Source: Brevibacterium sp. (GTDB lineage: Bacteria > Actinomycetota > Actinomycetes > Actinomycetales > Brevibacteriaceae). Taken from it: a DNA stretch of 64,000 nt. The notes under the pieces were generated by a model. The model was not told where the DNA came from. It saw only the letters and a program-made list of their open reading frames with translations, and ran no database searches. The stretch covers positions 44,500 through 108,499 of the forward strand of contig NZ_JAPSIB010000005.1 in NCBI RefSeq assembly GCF_031179145.1. Reading direction: 5' to 3'. The position numbers and the translations under genes were made by a program. The number at the start of each line of letters is the position of its first letter. The stretch's first letter is position 1. This document shows positions 59,531-64,000 of the stretch, piece by piece.

Positions 59531-60760
59531 TCAGCCCTTGAGCGACACCTTCCGGCTGAGCCGCGCCTCGTGGCTTGAGCGCTTCGGGTTGAGCAGCTTG
59601 AGCAGGCTCACGGCGAGGATGGCGCCCATGAGCGCGCAGCCGGCGGGCAGGAGCATCGCCGACTTCGCGCCATGGGCGTCGATGATGCTGCCGGCGATGG
59701 CCGAGCCGAAGGCGACGCCGAAGCCCAGGGATGTGCCGAGCCAGGCGAAGGCTTCGGTCAGTCGCCTCGGCGGGGCGAGCTGTTCGATGACGGAGTTCGC
59801 GCCGATGAGGCTGGGGGCGATCGTGAAGCCGACGCAGAAGAGGATGATGCCGAAGGACATCATGCCCTCGGCGAGCAGCATCGTGCAGGTGCCGATCGCG
59901 AGCAGCGACACGGTGACGCCGAAGCGGTGGTGGGTCGCCGATGACCAGCTGCGGGCGCCGTAGAGCGCTCCGGAGATCAGCGAACCCAGGGCGAAGGCGC
60001 TGAGCAGGACCCCGGACAGGGGTTTGAGGCCGAGCTCGTCCGAGAATGCGACCGCGATGACGTCGATGGCCCCGAAGTTCACGCCGAGGAACACGTTGAC
60101 GATGATGATCGTGAAGATGCCGGGGTTGGAGAAGACATGGCCTTTGGGCTCGGTGCTGCGCTCGATCGGGGGCGGTTCGGTCGACTTCTGGATGTAGAGG
60201 AGGACCGAGCCGACGGCGGTGGTGATCATCGAGAAGATGACGCCTGCGGGCGGCCACACGGCGGTGGCGAGGACAGTGGCGAGCACGGGGCCGGTGACGA
60301 AGAGGAGCTCGTCGGCAACGGACTCCCAGGAGAACGCCGTCTGCAGCTGCTTGGGGGAGCCGACGAGATGGGACCAGCGGGAGCGCACGAGCGAACCGAC
60401 GGAGCCGACGGTGGCTCCGCCGATGCCGGCGAAGAGGAAGACGAAGCCGACCCACCAGTCGAGGTACACCGAGAGGATGAGCAGGAGCAGCGCGGCGAGG
60501 TGGATGATGACGATGGGCACCATCACCGTGGCCTGCCCGCGACGGTCGACGAGGCGTGCGATCACCGGGCCCGCAATCGCTTGGACGATCATGTACACGG
60601 CGGTGACGATGCCCGCCAGGCCGTAGGAGCCGGTGACGCCCTGGATGAAGAGGACGATTCCCAGACCCAGAACAGCGATGGGCATGCGTGCAACGAGGCC
60701 GGCCAAGGAGAACTTGAGGGCACCGGGAAGAGACAGAATTTCCCGATAGTTGTTGAACAC
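59531..60760 (-). CDS. MFS transporter
   Basis: The 409-residue membrane protein has twelve predicted helices and the MFS loop motif GPVIARLVDRRGQATVM between helices 2 and 3, plus GSLVRSRWSHLVGSPKQLQ. It starts with GTG at 60760. The sequence resembles drug- or sugar-type exporters in actinobacteria, and I cannot name a substrate. It ends near the AztD-like gene, converging with it over 13 bp. Confidence 0.85.
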   Translation of the reverse strand: MFNNYREILSLPGALKFSLAGLVARMPIAVLGLGIVLFIQGVTGSYGLAGIVTAVYMIVQAIAGPVIARLVDRRGQATVMVPIVIIHLAALLLLILSVYLDWWVGFVFLFAGIGGATVGSVGSLVRSRWSHLVGSPKQLQTAFSWESVADELLFVTGPVLATVLATAVWPPAGVIFSMITTAVGSVLLYIQKSTEPPPIERSTEPKGHVFSNPGIFTIIIVNVFLGVNFGAIDVIAVAFSDELGLKPLSGVLLSAFALGSLISGALYGARSWSSATHHRFGVTVSLLAIGTCTMLLAEGMMSFGIILFCVGFTIAPSLIGANSVIEQLAPPRRLTEAFAWLGTSLGFGVAFGSAIAGSIIDAHGAKSAMLLPAGCALMGAILAVSLLKLLNPKRSSHEARLSRKVSLKG

Positions 60761-61055
60761 CTCAGAAGTCTACCTACTACCGTCCAGTCGGTACAGTAGT
60801 CCGGCGGCGGAATCTCGGGTGAGAACGGTCACCGCCCACCAATCCGCCCGAGCCCGCCAGGCCGCCCCGCCCGAGCCCGCCGGTCCGCCCCAGACCGGAG
60901 CCCGCGCCCCATTCGACGCTGAGTCCCGATGCCAGCCCATGACTATACAATGAGTGCGATCCTTGACGCTTTCTGCCGTTGCCGTGCGCCCCGATCAGCA
61001 CGACCACCCGCGCGACGACTGCAGCACCACCCCTCTTGACACGACTGGAGTGCCG

Positions 61056-62102
61056 ATGACGGACCACAGCAATTTCGACGACATGTTCGGCCGGCAGGAC
61101 GAGCAGCGCGAACGTCCTCGCAAGAAGCGTCGGGTGTGGCGCAAGATCCTTGTGGCGGCCATCGTCGTCGTGGTCCTCGGCGTCCTGGGCGTCGGACTCT
61201 ACCTGTGGAACGTGGGACGCAACTTCAACGAGGCGGCCAACCAGCTCTCCGACGAGCAGGTCTTCGGCGACACCAAGGCCAAGGAGTCGAACGACAAGAA
61301 CGGAACGAACATCCTGCTGCTCGGCTCGGACGAGCCGATGAGCGAAGTCGACATGAACGACAGCCGCGGACTGCGCTCGGACTCGATGATGGTCATGCAC
61401 CTGCCCGAATCCGGATCGAACGTCCAGGTGATGTCGATCCCGCGTGACACCTGGGTCGACATCGAGGGCCATGGTGAGGCGAAGATCAACGCCGCGCTGT
61501 CCTACGGTGGATTGCCACTGGCGGTGTCCACGGTCTCCGACTTCATCGACGACGACATCGACCACGTCGCCGTCATCGACTTCGAGGGGTTCAAGGGACT
61601 GACCGACAGCCTCGGCGGGGTGACCGTGAACTCCGAGCAGGCCTTCACCCGCGACGGCCACGAATTCGTCAAGGGCGAGAACCGCCTCAACGGCGAAGAG
61701 GCACTGGCCTTCGTGCGCGAACGCAAGAAGTTCTCCGACGGCGACTTCCAGCGCGCCCGCAACCAGCAGGCGTTCATCAAGGGCCTGATCAACGAGATGA
61801 TCTCCGCCGACACTCTGTCGGACCCGCAGAAGATCGCGAACATGGTCACCGAGTTCGCGCCCTACATGTACGTTGACAGCGGGCTCACCGCGCAGTACAT
61901 CTCCGCGACTGCATTCGAGATGCGCGACGTCCGCCCATCCGACATCCAGTTCTTCACCGCCCCGACCGCGGGCGTCGGTCGCTCGGCCGATGGTCAGTCG
62001 ATCATCGAGGTCGACGAGGCGGAGCTGAAGAAGGTGCGCGAGGCGTTCAAGAACGACACCCTCGCCGAGTACGTCGAGACCGCGCCTGAGCAGCACCTCT
62101 GA
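61056..62102 (+). CDS. LCP family (LytR-CpsA-Psr) cell-wall ligase
   Basis: The 348-residue protein starts at ATG 61056, five bases after GGAG. It has a cytoplasmic basic tail (RPRKKRRVWRK), one membrane helix (about 27-50) and the extracellular LCP domain: GTNILLLGSDEP, GLRSDSMMVMHLPESGSNVQ, VMSIPRDTWVDIEGHGEAKI, NAALSYGG, and ALAFVRERKKFSDGDFQRAR. The conserved Arg/Asp residues for pyrophosphate and magnesium are present. LCP enzymes attach glycopolymers such as wall teichoic or arabinogalactan-like polymers to peptidoglycan. The -10 element TACAAT at 60946-60951 suggests a promoter about 100 bp upstream. Confidence 0.94.
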   Translation: MTDHSNFDDMFGRQDEQRERPRKKRRVWRKILVAAIVVVVLGVLGVGLYLWNVGRNFNEAANQLSDEQVFGDTKAKESNDKNGTNILLLGSDEPMSEVDMNDSRGLRSDSMMVMHLPESGSNVQVMSIPRDTWVDIEGHGEAKINAALSYGGLPLAVSTVSDFIDDDIDHVAVIDFEGFKGLTDSLGGVTVNSEQAFTRDGHEFVKGENRLNGEEALAFVRERKKFSDGDFQRARNQQAFIKGLINEMISADTLSDPQKIANMVTEFAPYMYVDSGLTAQYISATAFEMRDVRPSDIQFFTAPTAGVGRSADGQSIIEVDEAELKKVREAFKNDTLAEYVETAPEQHL

Positions 62103-62143
62103 TCGGTCGGTCGTCCTGACCGGGCGACTGCCTGGAGACTGAC

Positions 62144-62180
62144 AACGGCGGCTCCCTTCATCGCGAAGGGAGCCGCCGTT
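62144..62180. terminator. Bidirectional terminator between LCP and pgm
   Basis: AACGGCGGCTCCCTTC pairs with its exact complement around a five-base loop in the convergent gap. Confidence 0.9.
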
Positions 62181-62200
62181 CGTCTGTCAGCGCATCGGCC

Positions 62201-63841
62201 TCACTTGAGCACCGAGTCCACCAGCGTCCGCGCGTCCTTCTGCACCTGCTGCAGGTGCTCGTCGTCGCGCAGCGACTCGGCGTAGATCTTGTAGACGTCC
62301 TCCGTGCCCGACGGGCGGACCGCGAACCAGGCGTTCTCCGTCGTCACCTTGAGTCCGCCGATGGGTGCGTTGTTCCCCGGCGCCGAGGTGAGCACCGAGT
62401 CGATCTGTTCCCCGGCGATGGTCTTCGCGCTGACTTCCTCGGGCTTGAGCGAACCGAGTCGCGACTTCTGCTCCCGAGTGGCGGGAGCATCCTGGCGGGC
62501 GTAGGCGCTGGTGCCATGCTTGGCGGCCAGACCGGCGTAGCGCTGGGACGGCGTCTGCCCGGTCGTCGCGGTCATCTCAGCGCCGAGCAGGGCGAGGATG
62601 ATCCCGTCCTTGTCCGTCGACCAAACCTTGCCGTCACGGCGCAGGAACGACGCTCCCGCGGACTCCTCACCGCCGAACGCCAGGGTCGAGTCGAGCAGGC
62701 CGGGGACGAACCATTTGAAGCCGACGGGAACTTCGAACAGCGTCCGCCGGTGGGCGGCGACGATGCGGTCGACGATCGACGAGGTGACCAGGGTCTTCCC
62801 GATGGCCGCCGAGGTGGGCCACCCGCTGCGATGCTCGAGCAGGTAGTCGATGGCGGTGGCGAGGTAGTGGTTGGGGTTCATCAGTCCCGCGTCGGGGGTG
62901 ACGATTCCGTGCCGGTCGGCGTCGGCGTCGTTGCCCGTGGCGATGTCGTATTCGTTCCGGGAGGCGATGAGGCCGGCCATCGCGAAGGGCGAGGAGCAGT
63001 CCATGCGGATCTTCTCGTCCCAGTCGAGCGTCATGAAGCTCCACGCCGGGTCGACCTCGGGGTGGACGACGGTGAGGTTGAGGTCGAAGTCCTCGGCGAT
63101 CGCGGCCCAGTAGTCGACGCTGGCCCCGCCCAGGGGATCGGCACCGATCTTGATGTCGGAGCTGCGGATGACGTCGATGTCGATGACCGAGGGGAGGTCG
63201 CCGACATAGTTGGCGATGAAGTCGAAGTTCTCGGTGTTCTCGAGGTGGAAGGCGCGCTGGAAGGACTTCCGCGGGATCTTCTCCCACCCGGCCTCGAGAT
63301 AGGCGTTGGCGCGGTCGGCGATCCACTTCGTCGTGTCGGTGCCGGCTGGACCGCCGTGGGGCGGGTTGTACTTGATGCCGCCGTCGGAGGGTGGGTTGTG
63401 GCTGGGGGTGACGATGATCGCGTCGGCCTGAGCGTCGGTGCGGCTCTTGCCGGCGTTGAAGCCGAGTACGGCGTGGGACACAGCAGGGGTGGGCGTGAAC
63501 CCGTCGCGTTCGTCGATGAGGGCGGGCACCTCGGCGGCGGCGAGGACCTCGAGCACGGTGAGGAACGCGGGCTCACTGAGTGCATGGGTGTCGCGGCCGA
63601 GGAAGATCGGCCCGCGGGTGCCGTGATCCTTGCGGAAGTCGACGATCGCGGCGGTGATCGCGGCGATGTGGGCCTCGTTGAATGCGCGGTTGAAACTCGA
63701 TCCGCGGTGCCCCGAGGTCCCGAAGCTCACGGCCTGGGCGGCGACGGAAGCGTCAGGGACGAGATCGTAGTACGAGTCGAGCAGGGCGGGGATGTCAACG
63801 AGGTCCCGATCTTGGGCAAGTTGGCCGGCGCGAGTAGTCAT
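62201..63841 (-). CDS. pgm: Phosphoglucomutase, alpha-D-glucose phosphate-specific
   Basis: The 546-residue enzyme interconverts glucose 1- and 6-phosphate. Its motifs are SFGTSGHRGSSFNRAFNEAH (about 44), the active-site TPSHNPPSDGGIKYNPPHGG (phosphoserine about 146), the metal loop ATGNDADADRHGIVTPDAGL and the sugar-binding GGEESAGASFLRRDGKVWST. The late SGTEDVYKIYAESL binds phosphate. The start ATG has a close AGGGA. Next to an LCP ligase it may feed sugar nucleotides for cell-wall polymers, though no operon is visible. The 159 bp to the right window edge hold nothing recognisable. Confidence 0.95.
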   Translation of the reverse strand: MTTRAGQLAQDRDLVDIPALLDSYYDLVPDASVAAQAVSFGTSGHRGSSFNRAFNEAHIAAITAAIVDFRKDHGTRGPIFLGRDTHALSEPAFLTVLEVLAAAEVPALIDERDGFTPTPAVSHAVLGFNAGKSRTDAQADAIIVTPSHNPPSDGGIKYNPPHGGPAGTDTTKWIADRANAYLEAGWEKIPRKSFQRAFHLENTENFDFIANYVGDLPSVIDIDVIRSSDIKIGADPLGGASVDYWAAIAEDFDLNLTVVHPEVDPAWSFMTLDWDEKIRMDCSSPFAMAGLIASRNEYDIATGNDADADRHGIVTPDAGLMNPNHYLATAIDYLLEHRSGWPTSAAIGKTLVTSSIVDRIVAAHRRTLFEVPVGFKWFVPGLLDSTLAFGGEESAGASFLRRDGKVWSTDKDGIILALLGAEMTATTGQTPSQRYAGLAAKHGTSAYARQDAPATREQKSRLGSLKPEEVSAKTIAGEQIDSVLTSAPGNNAPIGGLKVTTENAWFAVRPSGTEDVYKIYAESLRDDEHLQQVQKDARTLVDSVLK

Positions 63842-64000
63842 GTCCCTACCTTGCCAAATCCCCGCCCGGGCACACAGTCCTCGACCCCGAGGTCTTGAAT
63901 GGTGGACGATATCGGTTCACTTCAGGGGTGCCGCACAGGCGCGTCCCGGTCCGGCTTCTACCCTGCCGGCTAACCATCATCCGCCCGTCCGTCCTCGGGC

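Noticed and set aside
1-64000. tRNA, rRNA, insertion sequence or prophage
   Set aside because: Reading both strands by eye I saw no T-loop/acceptor pattern, no rRNA motif, no transposase and no phage structural gene; the holin-like gene at 55820 belongs to a chromosomal family.

Overview
The window is high-G+C actinobacterial chromosome. Most genes run at about 65-70% G+C, starts are often GTG, and several promoters look leaderless. An ectABC operon, an AGCS transporter, FecCD iron uptake and many actinobacterial DUF families are present. Gene content and style suggest Brevibacterium or a close relative; this is inference from content, not a database match. I found no rRNA, tRNA, CRISPR array, insertion sequence or phage module. 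The layout is that of a core chromosome with a few accessory islets.

Region by region. 1-9.7 kb: a partial ice-binding (DUF3494) surface protein with a repetitive acidic tail, a DinB/WYL pair, a universal stress protein, a large FAD/Fe-S oxidoreductase, a small HTH protein and an inositol-phosphatase homologue. 9.7-13.8 kb: a siderophore ABC importer (binding protein, two permeases, ATPase) behind a DtxR-like box. 13.8-15.5 kb: an islet with a lower-G+C AbiEi/DUF559 nuclease-like gene bracketed by two perfect 60-bp palindromes, each continued outward by a short tandem array. 15.5-22.7 kb: a membrane protein, an amidohydrolase, an FBP-domain protein, a TetR-DUF1990 operon divergent from an SDR, and a lipoprotein. 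22.8-29.5 kb: a glycine riboswitch followed by gcvP-gcvT-gcvH-sdaA, a route from glycine through serine to pyruvate. 29.6-33.3 kb: hchA, then ectABC for ectoine synthesis. 33.5-42.4 kb: a frameshifted secreted-protein gene, a UV-lesion glycosylase, an AGCS symporter, a glycerophosphodiesterase, a flavin-binding protein, a YyaL-type thioredoxin protein and an ABC-class ATPase; a third palindrome of the same family lies between the last two. 42.6-45.8 kb: a TRAP/TAXI importer with a CRP-like site. 45.8-54.9 kb: two peptidases, a DUF1684 protein, a CopC protein, and a LysR regulator with a flavoprotein. 55-57.3 kb: a three-gene envelope-stress-like operon (DUF3618, holin-like). 57.7-64 kb: a Fur-family (Zur-like) regulator divergent from an AztD-like zinc chaperone with a Fur-type box between them, an MFS transporter, an LCP cell-wall ligase and phosphoglucomutase.

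Two themes stand out. First, a family of long palindromes (14.0, 15.3 and 40.5 kb) has substitutions mirrored in both arms, and each member sits beside a different short tandem array. Similar tandem arrays or long hairpins lie in other convergent intergenic gaps. Second, several enzymes (GcvT, SdaA, YyaL, the amidohydrolase and the FAD/Fe-S protein) carry in-frame Ala/Gly/Ser/Glu-rich inserts, some clearly built from tandem DNA repeats. Coordinates were read by eye; family names are by motif recognition, not by search.
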